The position numbers and the translations under genes were made by a program. This document shows, piece after piece, positions 52,253 through 60,368 of a DNA stretch of 64,000 bases (the first letter of the stretch is position 1; the number at the start of each line of letters is the position of its first letter). The stretch is taken from NCBI GenBank assembly GCA_025354885.1, contig JANXLY010000056.1, positions 29,135 to 93,134 on the forward strand. Direction: 5' to 3'. The DNA comes from Acidobacteriota bacterium. Lineage in GTDB: Bacteria; Acidobacteriota; Terriglobia; Bryobacterales; Bryobacteraceae. Below the pieces are notes generated by a model. The model saw only the letters and a list, made by a program, of their open reading frames with translations. It was not told the origin of the DNA and ran no database searches.

Positions 52253-54739
52253 TTATTTCGCGTCGCGCCAGTTGGGGCCGATGCCGGTTTCTACCAGTAG
52301 GGGGACTGAGATCTGGTGGGCGTTTTCCATCTCGCGTTTGACGAGCTTGCGGATGAGGTCTACTTCTCCGGGTGGGGCTTCGAGCACGAGTTCGTCGTGG
52401 ACCTGGAGCAACATGCGGGCCTTGAATCCTTCTGAGGCCAGAAGCCTGTCGATCTGGATCATTGCGAGCTTGATCAGGTCGGCGGCAGTGCCTTGCAGCG
52501 GGGTGTTCACTGCGGTGCGCTCGGCGAAGTTGCGGATGTTGGGATTCTTCGAATCGATGTCCGGGATGGGGCGCTCGCGACCGAGGAGTGTTCTCGAAAT
52601 GCCCGTCCTACGGCACTCGACGACGGTTGCTTCGATGAAGCGTTTGACGCCGGAGTAGCGCTCGAAAAAGAGCTGGATGTACTTGTCGGCTTCGGCTCTC
52701 GGGATGCCCAGTTGCGAGGCGAGGCCGAAAGAGGTTTGGCCGTAGACGATGCCGAAGTTGACAGCTTTGGCGTTGCGGCGCTGTTCGGAAGTGACCATCA
52801 AGGGTGGGATGCCGAAGACTTCGCTGGCGGTGCGGGTGTGGATGTCTTCGTTGTTGCGAAAGGCCTCGACGAGGACTTTGTCTTTGGACATGTGGGCAAG
52901 GAGACGGAGCTCGATTTGAGAATAGTCGGCGACGATAAAGGTCCAGCCGGGTTCAGGGATGAAGGCGGCACGGATGGCGCGGCCTTGAGGGGTTCGGATG
53001 GGAATGTTCTGGAGGTTGGGGTCGTTGGAACTGAGGCGTCCAGTGGCGGCGCCTGTTTGATTGAAGGTGGTATGGACGCGGCCAGATTCAGGGCGAATCA
53101 AGAGGGGGAGGGCATCGATGTAGGTGCCTTTGAGCTTCGAGAGTTGGCGGAAGTCGAGGACCTTTTGAGCGATGGGGTGATAGACGATGAGACCTTCGAG
53201 AACATCGGCGGCGGTGGAGTAGCTTTTGGTTTTTGCCGTCTTAGTGGGGGAAGGGAGGCGGAGCTCTTCGAACAGAATTGTGCCCAACTGTTGCGGGGAG
53301 TTGATGTTGAAGGGGTGCCCGGAGAGCATGTAGATCTCGTCCGTGAGGACTTGCAGTTGGGCTTCGAAGTCCTTGGACATCTCGGCCAGAACTTCGCGGT
53401 CGATGCGGATGCCGGTTTGTTCGAGCTTGCGGAGGACGGGGATGAGGGGCTTGTCGATGGTTTCCCAAACGGGCCAGAGCTTGCGGGCTTCGAGCTTGGA
53501 TTTGAGGACTTCGCGGAGTTGCCAGACAGCGACTGCCTTATCGATGGCGGTGGCGGCGGGCCGGGACTGGAGGTAGCGTTCGGAGAGAGTTTCGAGTGAG
53601 ACGGCGCTGGGGTCTGCGTCGTGGAGGAAGCCGAAGAGTTTGACGTCTTCTTCCATGTGGGCAAAGGCCTGGTTCTTGGCGTCGTAGACAATCTGAGGAG
53701 CGTCGGGAAGTGTAGCACCGACGGCGACTTGTGACCTGCCGTGAGCGGCGGCGAGCCCGATGGCATCGGCAACGGCGAAGAGGGCATAGGGGCCTGTGAG
53801 ATGGGCGGCGAAGTCATCGGGGGAGAGGTCTGGAAGGGTTGAGGTTGCGAGTTCGGGGTCGAGCTGTTTCAGGAGGCTGAAGAATTCCATCTCCTGGTAG
53901 ATGGCTCGGAGGAGGGTTGTATCCGGAGTTTGGGCAATGGCCTGATCGAGAGACCAATCGATGGGGACTTCGCAGTGGATGGTGGCGAGGCGTTTGGAGA
54001 GGAGGATCTGATCGCGGTGTTCGATGAGGATCTCACGCATCTTCTTCTTGTCGACTTCTTCGGCACGGTCGAGAGCGGCTTCGACGGAGCCAAAGCGCTG
54101 GAGCAATTCGACAGCACCTTTGTCGCCGATGCCGGGAGCTCCAGGAATGTTGTCCACTTTGTCACCCTTGATGGCAAGGAGATCGGCGACCTGGCTGGGA
54201 GGGACGCCCATGAACGCGAGGGTCTTTTCGGCGTCGAAGATGGTGTCGTCCTTCATGGGGTTGAGCATGACGACGCGATCATTGACGAGCTGGAGCATGT
54301 CTTTGTCGCTCGAGACGATGACGACGTCGATGCCTTGTTCGACTCCAAGGCGGGCGAGAGTGCCGATGAGATCGTCCGCTTCGAAGCCGTCGCTTTGAAG
54401 GACCGGGATGCGCATGGCTTCGAGTACTTTTTTGCAGTGGGGGATCTGATCGATGAGGTCAGGGGGAGTCTCGGTGCGGTTGGCTTTGTATTGCGCGAAT
54501 TCCTGTTCGCGGAAGGTGGGGCCGAGACTCTCATATACTGCGACAACGTATTCCGGCTTATACGAAGAGATGAGGCGACGAAGCATGTTGTGAAAGATGT
54601 AAACAGCTTCGGTGGAATTGCCACGGGCAGTTCGCATGGGAGGAGCGGAACTGCGGGCGCGGGCATGGTAGGCCCGGAAGATGAAGCCGAAGGAATCGAT
54701 CAGAAAAAGGCGCGGCTTAGAGGTCTGAGGGTCTGCCAT
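52253..54739 (-). CDS. polA: DNA polymerase I, proofreading domain degenerate
   Basis: 828 residues from ATG at 54739; upstream in-frame ATGs at 54754 and 54763 would add up to eight residues. The 5'-nuclease domain is intact ([45 protein letters not shown]), and the polymerase domain shows all motifs ([35 protein letters not shown]). The middle 3'-5' exonuclease-like domain has lost the catalytic acids: no DxE pair in [12 protein letters not shown] and no YxxxD ([12 protein letters not shown] instead). It is therefore likely proofreading-deficient, as in Thermus. Divergent from lpxC. Confidence 0.96.
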   Translation of the reverse strand: MADPQTSKPRLFLIDSFGFIFRAYHARARSSAPPMRTARGNSTEAVYIFHNMLRRLISSYKPEYVVAVYESLGPTFREQEFAQYKANRTETPPDLIDQIPHCKKVLEAMRIPVLQSDGFEADDLIGTLARLGVEQGIDVVIVSSDKDMLQLVNDRVVMLNPMKDDTIFDAEKTLAFMGVPPSQVADLLAIKGDKVDNIPGAPGIGDKGAVELLQRFGSVEAALDRAEEVDKKKMREILIEHRDQILLSKRLATIHCEVPIDWSLDQAIAQTPDTTLLRAIYQEMEFFSLLKQLDPELATSTLPDLSPDDFAAHLTGPYALFAVADAIGLAAAHGRSQVAVGATLPDAPQIVYDAKNQAFAHMEEDVKLFGFLHDADPSAVSLETLSERYLQSRPAATAIDKAVAVWQLREVLKSKLEARKLWPVWETIDKPLIPVLRKLEQTGIRIDREVLAEMSKDFEAQLQVLTDEIYMLSGHPFNINSPQQLGTILFEELRLPSPTKTAKTKSYSTAADVLEGLIVYHPIAQKVLDFRQLSKLKGTYIDALPLLIRPESGRVHTTFNQTGAATGRLSSNDPNLQNIPIRTPQGRAIRAAFIPEPGWTFIVADYSQIELRLLAHMSKDKVLVEAFRNNEDIHTRTASEVFGIPPLMVTSEQRRNAKAVNFGIVYGQTSFGLASQLGIPRAEADKYIQLFFERYSGVKRFIEATVVECRRTGISRTLLGRERPIPDIDSKNPNIRNFAERTAVNTPLQGTAADLIKLAMIQIDRLLASEGFKARMLLQVHDELVLEAPPGEVDLIRKLVKREMENAHQISVPLLVETGIGPNWRDAK

Positions 54740-54946
54740 GAGGGGTAATCTCATGATACTCACGTTCTGGACTCAGAGGTTTGCTGTAATCCAGACACAC
54801 ATTGTCCGTAGTTCTGTGGTTGATTGGCTACAGTTTTTAGCTCACAAAGTTTTCCAAATCAACAGTTTACAGTTTTCCATAGGGCTGTTACAGTATTGTG
54901 TTGAAGATCGTTTTCCAGCAGTGCACTCCCGCTTTGGAGGCTCACG
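54740..54946. promoter_or_regulatory. Divergent promoter region polA / lpxC
   Basis: About 200 bp, A+T-rich compared with its neighbours. It contains repeated short words: ACAGTTT three times between 54826 and 54880, and GTTTTCCAA / GTTTTCCAT. A strong GGAGG at 54936-54940 serves the TTG start of lpxC. Promoters for both directions are expected here; I cannot assign -35/-10 boxes with confidence. Confidence 0.4.
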
Positions 54947-55837
54947 TTGCAGTTTGAAACCACAATCTACAATCCCGTTGCTACTCATGGTGTGGGATTG
55001 CATCATGGAGTTCCATCGAGTGTCCGGATCTTACCAGCTCCGGCGGGTACGGGAATTGTTTTTCAGCGTACGGATCTGAACGGCTTCGAGATCCAGGCTA
55101 GTTTTCGGCACGTCGCCCGTGTCAGTTATGCCACAAGTTTGATGCGGCAGGGTGTGTTGATTTCGACCACCGAGCACCTTTTGAGTGCGCTTTACAGCAT
55201 GGAGATCGATAACGCGATCATCGAAATCGACAATCTGGAAGTGCCAATTCTCGATGGATCGAGTTTGCCGTGGGTGTTGTTGCTTAAGGAAGCGGGGATC
55301 AAGAAGTTGCGTCGGCAGCGGCGTTATCTGAGGTTGCTGCGGGAATTGGTTGTAGAGGGGAATGGAAAGCGGATTCGGATGCTGCCGTCGGATCGCTTTG
55401 TTTTGAATTGCGATGTGTACTTTGACCATCCGATTGTAGGGCGACAGAAGCTGGAATTTGAAGTGACTCCGGACCGTTATGCGGAGGATATTGCGCCGGC
55501 AAGGACCTTTGGATTTGAACACGAGCTGGACCAAATGCGGAATATGGGTTTGATTCGCGGGGCGTCGCTGGAGAATGCGGTGTGTTTTACGAAGACGGGA
55601 GTTTTGAATCCTGAAGGGTTGCGCTATTCGAATGAGCCGGTGCGACATAAGGCATTGGACCTGATCGGGGATTTGGCTTTGATTGGACGGCCGATTCTTG
55701 GGCAGGTAATTGCGGAGCGGGCGGGGCATGCGATGCATGTAGGGCTCGTGTCGAAAATCATGAGCGATCCGACGCTGTATGAAGTGATCAACTTCGATCA
55801 GCTGGTGGATCGCGTATCGCATGCACTGGTTTCCTAA
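54947..55837 (+). CDS. lpxC: UDP-3-O-acyl-N-acetylglucosamine deacetylase
   Basis: 296 residues from TTG at 54947, with GGAGG 6 bases upstream. Catalyses the first committed step of lipid A synthesis on the cytoplasmic side. Zinc ligands and catalytic residues are visible: His in TTEHLLSALYS, His in RHKALDLIGDLALIG with its Asp, Glu in the TEH motif, and His in ERAGHAMHVGL. Length is normal. The 3' end overlaps the CDP-alcohol phosphatidyltransferase start by 17 bp. This confirms an LPS-bearing outer membrane. Confidence 0.96.
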   Translation: MQFETTIYNPVATHGVGLHHGVPSSVRILPAPAGTGIVFQRTDLNGFEIQASFRHVARVSYATSLMRQGVLISTTEHLLSALYSMEIDNAIIEIDNLEVPILDGSSLPWVLLLKEAGIKKLRRQRRYLRLLRELVVEGNGKRIRMLPSDRFVLNCDVYFDHPIVGRQKLEFEVTPDRYAEDIAPARTFGFEHELDQMRNMGLIRGASLENAVCFTKTGVLNPEGLRYSNEPVRHKALDLIGDLALIGRPILGQVIAERAGHAMHVGLVSKIMSDPTLYEVINFDQLVDRVSHALVS

Positions 55838-56342
55838 TCTACTTTCGCTGAGCCGGGTGATACTGGCTCCGCTGATCTGGTGGATGATTCTGAATACGCA
55901 TCCCTGGGCGTGGACCTTATTTTTTTGGGTGTCGTGGACGGATGCGCTCGATGGATGGCTGGCGCGGAAGATGGGTGTGACTTCGCGGATCGGCGCGTAT
56001 CTTGATCCGTTGTGCGACAAGGTCTGGGTGATTGTTGCGACGCTGGCGTGGTGGCAGATGGGGAGGATTCCGGACTGGTTGATGGTGATGATCCTGGCGC
56101 GGGATGGAGTGATCCTGCTGGGGAGCGCCTATGTGAACCGTCGGACAGGGCAAGAAGATTTTGCACCGTCGATTTGGGGGAAAACGAGTACCGTAATTCA
56201 ACTGACAATGCTGGCGGGGTGTTTTACGCTGGGCGAGGAGTGGATGGTTTGGCTTCGTTCTGTTGCCGGGCTTGCGACGCTTGTCAGTGGAGCTGATTAT
56301 GTGCGGCGGGGTGTGAGGATTTTGCGCGAGGCAGAGGTTTAG
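55821..56342 (+). CDS. CDP-alcohol phosphatidyltransferase
   Basis: 173 residues, four or five membrane helices. The CDP-alcohol motif DG-x2-AR-x8-G-x3-D-x3-D is complete: DALDGWLARKMGVTSRIGAY followed by LDPLCDK. PgsA-type phosphatidylglycerophosphate synthase is the likeliest member, but the sequence alone does not fix the alcohol. It starts inside lpxC, so membrane lipid and lipid A synthesis are co-expressed. Confidence 0.92.
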   Translation: MHWFPNLLSLSRVILAPLIWWMILNTHPWAWTLFFWVSWTDALDGWLARKMGVTSRIGAYLDPLCDKVWVIVATLAWWQMGRIPDWLMVMILARDGVILLGSAYVNRRTGQEDFAPSIWGKTSTVIQLTMLAGCFTLGEEWMVWLRSVAGLATLVSGADYVRRGVRILREAEV

Positions 56343-56343
56343 G

Positions 56344-56377
56344 CCGGGCTCATTCGACTTCATTGCAATGAGCCCGG
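56344..56377 (+). terminator. Hairpin after the phosphatidyltransferase gene
   Basis: Perfect 11-bp inverted repeat CCGGGCTCATT (56344-56354) and AATGAGCCCGG (56367-56377) with a 12-base loop, starting 2 bp after the stop codon. No T-run follows, so it may protect the 3' end rather than terminate by itself. It marks the boundary to the accessory stretch. Confidence 0.55.
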
Positions 56378-56474
56378 GCAGAGTGCGAGCGTCGTCCTTG
56401 CGGTGGGTTGAGACTGGGGCAAATTGTCAAAGATCGGGTGGCTCGCGAGCCGGGTTAAGAGTGGGTTTGTTTGG

Positions 56475-57173
56475 TTAGAGCTTGAGGTGACCGGCTTCTA
56501 CACCGAGACGGATGAGGTCTTCGTGGGAGAGCTTGATGTAATCGTCACCTTCACCGACTGGAGCTGGCTTTGTTTTGGTGATCGCTTTTGCTTCGTCGGT
56601 TGTTGCTAACAAAGAGATTGCGATCAGGCCTGCGCTTGTTTTGTAGAGGTTTTGGGTTCGGAGGTCGGCCATGGGAAGAGCTTTCGAGAAGTTCACTTCT
56701 TTGCCGTAGGCGTAGAGTTCTCCTTGGACCTCGAGAGCGGCGAAACGGTCTCGCTGTAGTTTGCGGAGTTCGTTGAGGGATTTGTCGGCTCTCCGCTCCT
56801 GGAGGGCACCGAGTTTGATGAAGCGTTCCATTTGTGAGAACCATTTTGGGTGATCTGGGTCGTTGACCCAACGGTCCTGGGCCTGGAGTTCGAGGGCTTG
56901 GGCGCGATTGATCTGAAATGTGGCAAAGGCGTAGCGGCGGAAAGTTTCTTCTTCGAGGCTGCCTTCAGGGAGACAGTCTTTGCGCAGCTTTTGGATGTGT
57001 TGGCCGAAATTGTTTTGCGCTTCGGTGTCGGAAGCGAAGAGGGTGTTGGGTTGTGCAGAGAGGCCGTGATTTACGGCGTTGCGGGAAGAGTTAGCCTTTC
57101 CCTCGGGTGAAGTGGGGCCGGTTGAGTGCTGCGCATTGGCGCGGTTTGCATCCTGTTTTGCCTGTGATGACAT
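56475..57173 (-). CDS. NRANAQ-family hypothetical protein
   Basis: 232 residues. It opens with the conserved stretch ANRANAQHSTGPTSPEGKA followed by SRNAVNHGLSA, a signature recurring at the N terminus of multi-copy proteins in acidobacteria and planctomycetes. The rest is helical and charged (EEETFRRYAFATFQINRAQALELQAQDRW), resembling a DNA- or RNA-binding or coiled-coil protein; the function is unknown. The first 13 codons and about 270 bp of upstream DNA are shared with a decayed copy at 59016-59373. The ribosome-binding site is AAAGGAAAC. Found next to toxin genes in a repeat-rich stretch. Confidence 0.75.
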   Translation of the reverse strand: MSSQAKQDANRANAQHSTGPTSPEGKANSSRNAVNHGLSAQPNTLFASDTEAQNNFGQHIQKLRKDCLPEGSLEEETFRRYAFATFQINRAQALELQAQDRWVNDPDHPKWFSQMERFIKLGALQERRADKSLNELRKLQRDRFAALEVQGELYAYGKEVNFSKALPMADLRTQNLYKTSAGLIAISLLATTDEAKAITKTKPAPVGEGDDYIKLSHEDLIRLGVEAGHLKL

Positions 57174-57440
57174 TTGGAAGTTTCCTTTAGTTTTTGAAAT
57201 AGAAAACGCGCCAGCAGGCCGGGTGGCTTGCGGGCGCGTTCTCGATTACAGAATGTAGCAGACGGGTGAACGGTGTTTGGAGGGGAGGCGGAGTCGTTCG
57301 GTTTGTTTTCAGCGGGTTAGGTGTTGAAAATATTTTCGAAATTTCTGTCACTGACATTTGCGGGAGTGCCAAATTGGAAGGTATCGGAGTCTTCTGAATG
57401 GTCAGTTGGTAAACACTACGCCGTTGAGAACGAGATCTAT
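57151..57440 (-). repeat. Dispersed leader repeat, copy A (complete)
   Basis: About 290 bp, from inside the first codons of the NRANAQ-family gene to about 57440, matching copy B (59016-59373) over its whole length and copy C (61552-61645) over the middle. It holds a terminator-like hairpin (AACGCGCC 57205-57212 with GGCGCGTT 57233-57240, T-run on the minus strand), an A+T-rich ATATTTT segment near 57330, and the TGTCAGTGACA inverted repeat near 57347. It is oriented as the 5' leader of that gene. Confidence 0.8.
57205..57240 (-). terminator. Terminator-like hairpin in the NRANAQ gene leader
   Basis: 8-bp outer stem AACGCGCC/GGCGCGTT with further inner pairing (GCAAGCC with GGCCTGC, one mismatch) and, on the minus strand, a following TTTTCTATTT. 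It lies 32 bp upstream of the ATG at 57173, that is before the gene and not after it, so it would act as an attenuator or insulator. The same hairpin with one change is at 59071-59106 in copy B. Confidence 0.5.
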
Positions 57441-57490
57441 CGGGCCTGCGAGGGCTTGTCTCGCCGCCCCATCAGGTCTAAGCTTATGGC

Positions 57491-57691
57491 ATGAGCCGTC
57501 AAACGAGCCAGTTGCTTGAGGCATTCGACGCGTTGCCGACGGAAGAGCAGCGAGCTTTCACAGCCGAGTTCTTGCGCCGGGCGATTCCCTTCGATTCCGG
57601 CCCCCTCGATGACGAAGAAACCGCGCGCGCTGCCGACGCGGTCTTCAACTTGCTGGACGCGGAAGAGAATGACTCAGCCCCTTCGCGGTGA
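57491..57691 (+). CDS. Putative antitoxin paired with MazF-like toxin
   Basis: 66 residues, acidic and helical (LLEAFDALPTEEQRAFTAEFLRR), typical of small antitoxins that have a helical DNA- or toxin-binding region; no exact family recognised. The stop lies 23 bp inside the downstream MazF-like gene, the usual overlap in toxin-antitoxin pairs. An expected role is neutralising the toxin and repressing the shared promoter. Confidence 0.7.
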   Translation: MSRQTSQLLEAFDALPTEEQRAFTAEFLRRAIPFDSGPLDDEETARAADAVFNLLDAEENDSAPSR

Positions 57692-57983
57692 AGTTTGGCT
57701 GTGGGACCTGGGCATGGTTGAGAAGGTCCGGCCCGCTCTTGTGATGAGTGTCGGTTATGGGGACCTTGATCGGGCGCTGATCACGGTCGTTCCGCATACT
57801 ACCAGTTTGCGTGGGTCGGAATTCGAGATTTCCGTTCCGGTCGCGTTCCTCAAACCCGGTGCCTTCCTGGTGCAGAATGTCGCCACATATCCCGTGGTTC
57901 GGGCAATCCGCAAGCTGGGTGTGCTGAAAAAGGAGCAGTCTGATCCTGTCAGCGAGGGCTTGCTCCGATGGCTCGGATACTGA
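57669..57983 (+). CDS. MazF/PemK-type endoribonuclease toxin
   Basis: 104 residues from ATG at 57669. It shows the PemK core: LRGEVWLWDLG, VRPALVMSVG, LITVVPHTTSLRG and a final basic/Gly strand (VQNVATYPVVRAIRKLGVLKKEQ). MazF toxins cleave single-stranded RNA at short sites. The length is right and no frameshift is seen, so the pair may be active. It overlaps its antitoxin by 23 bp. The convergent DUF4262 gene ends 78 bp downstream. Confidence 0.87.
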   Translation: MTQPLRGEVWLWDLGMVEKVRPALVMSVGYGDLDRALITVVPHTTSLRGSEFEISVPVAFLKPGAFLVQNVATYPVVRAIRKLGVLKKEQSDPVSEGLLRWLGY

Positions 57984-58061
57984 GCTTGGCGGCCCCTCTT
58001 CCGGACTGAGCATTACGGTTCCCTTTGCCGTTTTGCGCGAGCTATGCACTGAAACCCGCCT

Positions 58062-58904
58062 TCACTCTGGCACGCTTTCGTCTTTGTGTCGCGTCCACGG
58101 TTGGCCTGGCGCTGCTCGTTCTGCCCACCAACCCAAAGGGAGGTCAACCAGATCTTCGAGGCTGCGATCTTTGTCGATTGGATGATGAAAACAGGAAATC
58201 ACGGGCGGCCCGCCGCCCGACATTCCGTCACCAAGGAATTGCCATGCACCATCTTCGATGTCATGTGAAACGTAGGTTACCAGCTCGGTACCCGAGTGCA
58301 CCGCTGCGGACAGGAAAACTCTTGTGTGCGGATGGTCGGGGAATTTCCAATTAAACAGGCTGCTCGCCGGATCTGCTGATACCCAAAAGTCCTGTTCGAC
58401 ATTCGTGAAGACTAAATTTGGCTGCAAAAGAGGTTGCTGAAATCTGTCGTTGAAACCCGAATCCTCCGGGAAGCGATTTTCAAGATCAGGATAGACAGCT
58501 TGAATTGCTGGGTAGGGCGCGTTCCCGTAATACCAATTTGCCCAACCCATAAGATGTTCCGTCCACTTCGGATCAACCGGTCGAAATTCACATTCGACTT
58601 CATCAACCATCTCGCGATGCCTACCTCTCAACAAATCAATCCCGTTGCGCAACTGTTCAACTGCTTCGTTGAGAAGAAAGTGGGCCGTCTCTTGTTCTAG
58701 CCCGATCGCTATTATCTCGGGCTTTCCGCAGTTGTCAAAAGCGCCAATCGTATAGGACCAACTGGGGCCTGAAGTAGTTGACTGGATATGGATCACCGTG
58801 CAGCCGAATGTCTCGATGTCGGAAACGGCTTTTTGCTCACGTTCATTCAACGCCGTCCCGCGAAGCAACGCGGTTCGTTCTGTTGCGTAACGTTGCTCAG
58901 CCAT
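58062..58904 (-). CDS. DUF4262 domain protein
   Basis: 280 residues. The first 150 residues fit DUF4262: DIETFGCTVIHIQ, WSYTIGAFDNCGKPEIIAIGL and HFLLNEAVEQLRNG. The C-terminal part, with GAWQFLGDG and LVDLPLGWWAER, is a second module often seen in stand-alone proteins of uncertain function. No catalytic motif can be named. It lies between toxin-antitoxin modules; a link to defence or addiction is only positional. The ATG at 58904 is the natural start. Confidence 0.78.
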   Translation of the reverse strand: MAEQRYATERTALLRGTALNEREQKAVSDIETFGCTVIHIQSTTSGPSWSYTIGAFDNCGKPEIIAIGLEQETAHFLLNEAVEQLRNGIDLLRGRHREMVDEVECEFRPVDPKWTEHLMGWANWYYGNAPYPAIQAVYPDLENRFPEDSGFNDRFQQPLLQPNLVFTNVEQDFWVSADPASSLFNWKFPDHPHTRVFLSAAVHSGTELVTYVSHDIEDGAWQFLGDGMSGGGPPVISCFHHPIDKDRSLEDLVDLPLGWWAERAAPGQPWTRHKDESVPE

Positions 58905-59015
58905 CTAAGTACAGTATGTCAAGACACAGGTCAGGCGATTCGCTCCCCATAAGTTGCACAGTGTAGAGTGATATCTGCTGTGGGTCGAGCCCGGCTAGAA
59001 TTTTGGGCCAGTTGG

Positions 59016-59373
59016 ATTTTGTTTTGCCTGCGATGACCTTGCGAAATTTTCATTCGGGTTTGAAATAGCAAACGCGCCAGCAGGAGAGGTGGCTTGCGGG
59101 CGCATTCCCGACTACAGAATGGAACAGACGGACGAACTGTATACGGAGGGGAGCAGTAATCGTTTGGTTTTTTCAGCGGGTTAGGTGGCGAAAATATTTT
59201 TTGAAAGGTCTGTAATCGCGATTTTCGGTAGCGCGAAATTGAGAGGTGGCAGCGTCTGCGGCTGGGCACTTGGTAAATGTCTGTCACCGACATTTGCGGG
59301 AGTGCCAAATTGGAAGGTGTCGGAGTCTTCTCAATAGTGAGTTGGTAAACACTACGCCGTCTGATCGTGATCT
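59016..59373 (-). repeat. Dispersed leader repeat, copy B (with gene-start relic and inserted unit)
   Basis: Matches copy A across its length. On the minus strand its 3' end contains a decayed copy of the first codons of the NRANAQ-family gene (around 59016-59040; the start ATG is AAG here). A unit of about 72 bp near 59211-59281 is an imperfect tandem duplicate of 59282-59350; copy A has one unit, B has two. The hairpin AACGCGCC ... GGCGCATT (59071-59106) is kept. No intact gene lies downstream on the minus strand, so this copy appears orphaned. Confidence 0.75.
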
Positions 59374-59471
59374 ATTCTGAAAACCACCCCAACTTCCAGA
59401 TGGTGCGTGATTCAGGACTCTTTCTGATCGGCTAGATACCCTCGTACACAAGTGTTCGATATAATAGCTCC

Positions 59472-59683
59472 ATGAAAGGTTCCGAATTCCTCCGCGCCGT
59501 AAAAGCGTATGCGAGGAAGAAAGGCATAAACTGCCGATGGGGCCACAACGCGGGTCGGGCAGCCACGGAACACTTTATCTTGGAAGCAGCCTCACAGTGG
59601 TCAAGGATTTAAAGAAAGAACTCGGGCCGGGCCTGTTAGCGGCCATGTGCAAGCAAATCGGAATTCGCAAGGAGGACCTCTAA
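59472..59683 (+). pseudogene. hicA: Frameshifted hicA toxin gene
   Basis: The ATG at 59472 reads MKGSEFLRAVKAYARKK...CRWGHN, the HicA N terminus. The conserved GSHGTLYLG core with the catalytic His, followed by LTVVKDLKKELGPGLLAAMCKQI and a TAA at 59681-59683, is in another frame that is entered near 59551; a one-base deletion there explains it. Thus the mRNA-cleaving toxin is probably not made, unless the ribosome shifts frame. Its stop overlaps the hicB ATG by one base (TAATG), as in intact pairs. Confidence 0.8.
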
Positions 59684-60120
59684 TGTTTAGCGCAACCTAT
59701 CCGGCTACTTTTCAACCCGAGACCAACGGCAAGGGCCTTTTCGTTCGATTTCCCGACCTGCCCGAAGCGCTCACCGGGGGCGACGATCTAAACGACGCAC
59801 TGGAGCAAGCCGCCGACTGTCTAGCGGAAGCCATCGCGGGCCGTATCGCTCGCGGCGACCGCATCCCATCACCGTCTAAGCCCAAGCGCGGTCAACGGCT
59901 GGTGAGTGTGCCCCTTTACCTCGCCCCAAAACTCGCCCTCTACCTAACCATGCGCGATCAAGGGCTCAAGAATACGGAACTCGCACGACGGCTTGGAGTG
60001 AGCGAAACTGTGGTGAGAAGAATGCTCAATCCGAAGCACGACACAAGACCCGAAAACATGCAGGCCGCACTCGCGTGCCTCGGCAAGCGGATTGTGATCA
60101 CCTTTGTGGATGCGGCCTAA
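59683..60120 (+). CDS. hicB: HicB-family antitoxin with C-terminal HTH
   Basis: 145 residues from ATG at 59683, preceded by a perfect AAGGAGG 7 bases upstream; the in-frame extension to 59647 runs through hicA and is not used. The N-terminal HicB fold is MFSATYPATFQPETNGKGLF and FPDLPEALTGGDDLNDALEQA; the C terminus carries an Xre-type helix-turn-helix (NTELARRLGVSETVVRRML). It would bind HicA and the operator. It remains intact although hicA is shifted, which is common after toxin loss or if the antitoxin has a separate role. Confidence 0.9.
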   Translation: MFSATYPATFQPETNGKGLFVRFPDLPEALTGGDDLNDALEQAADCLAEAIAGRIARGDRIPSPSKPKRGQRLVSVPLYLAPKLALYLTMRDQGLKNTELARRLGVSETVVRRMLNPKHDTRPENMQAALACLGKRIVITFVDAA

Positions 60121-60122
60121 CC

Positions 60123-60302
60123 ATGCCCCTCTCCATCGACGAAAAACTCGGCCTCTAGGAAGTCGTCGCGCCCATTGGCGCGGGCGGCATGGGCGAAGTG
60201 TGGAAGGCGCGCGACACGCGGCTCGATCAAATCGTCGCCGTCAAGCTCCTGCTCAGTCAGCATGCCTCCCGTGCGAGCGCCGCGCGATTTCAGCGCGACT
60301 GA
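60123..60302 (+). pseudogene. Relic of a serine/threonine protein kinase N terminus
   Basis: Translation gives MPLSIDEKLGL, then a TAG stop where related kinases have Tyr, then EVVAPIGAGGMGEVWKARDT, RLDQIVAVKLL and ARFQRD before a TGA at 60300-60302. These are the Gly-rich loop and the ATP-binding Lys region of Pkn-type kinases. Everything after the N-lobe is missing. It starts 2 bp after hicB; a fragment left by rearrangement is the best explanation. No longer functional. Confidence 0.85.
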
Positions 60303-60368
60303 AACTTCGCCTTACACTGCAGCACCTCCGGCCCGAGAGATTTGTTTATCCAGACGACAGGCAACCCG

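Noticed and set aside
57187-57372. 61-codon frame starting MALPQMSVTE, also seen in copies B and C, as a conserved small protein
   Set aside because: Similarity is at the DNA level; a 2-base indel between copies A and B shifts the frame, so it is not conserved as protein.
57151-59373. CRISPR array
   Set aside because: The repeats are few, about 290 bp long and far apart, with genes between them; no short regularly spaced repeats and no cas genes.
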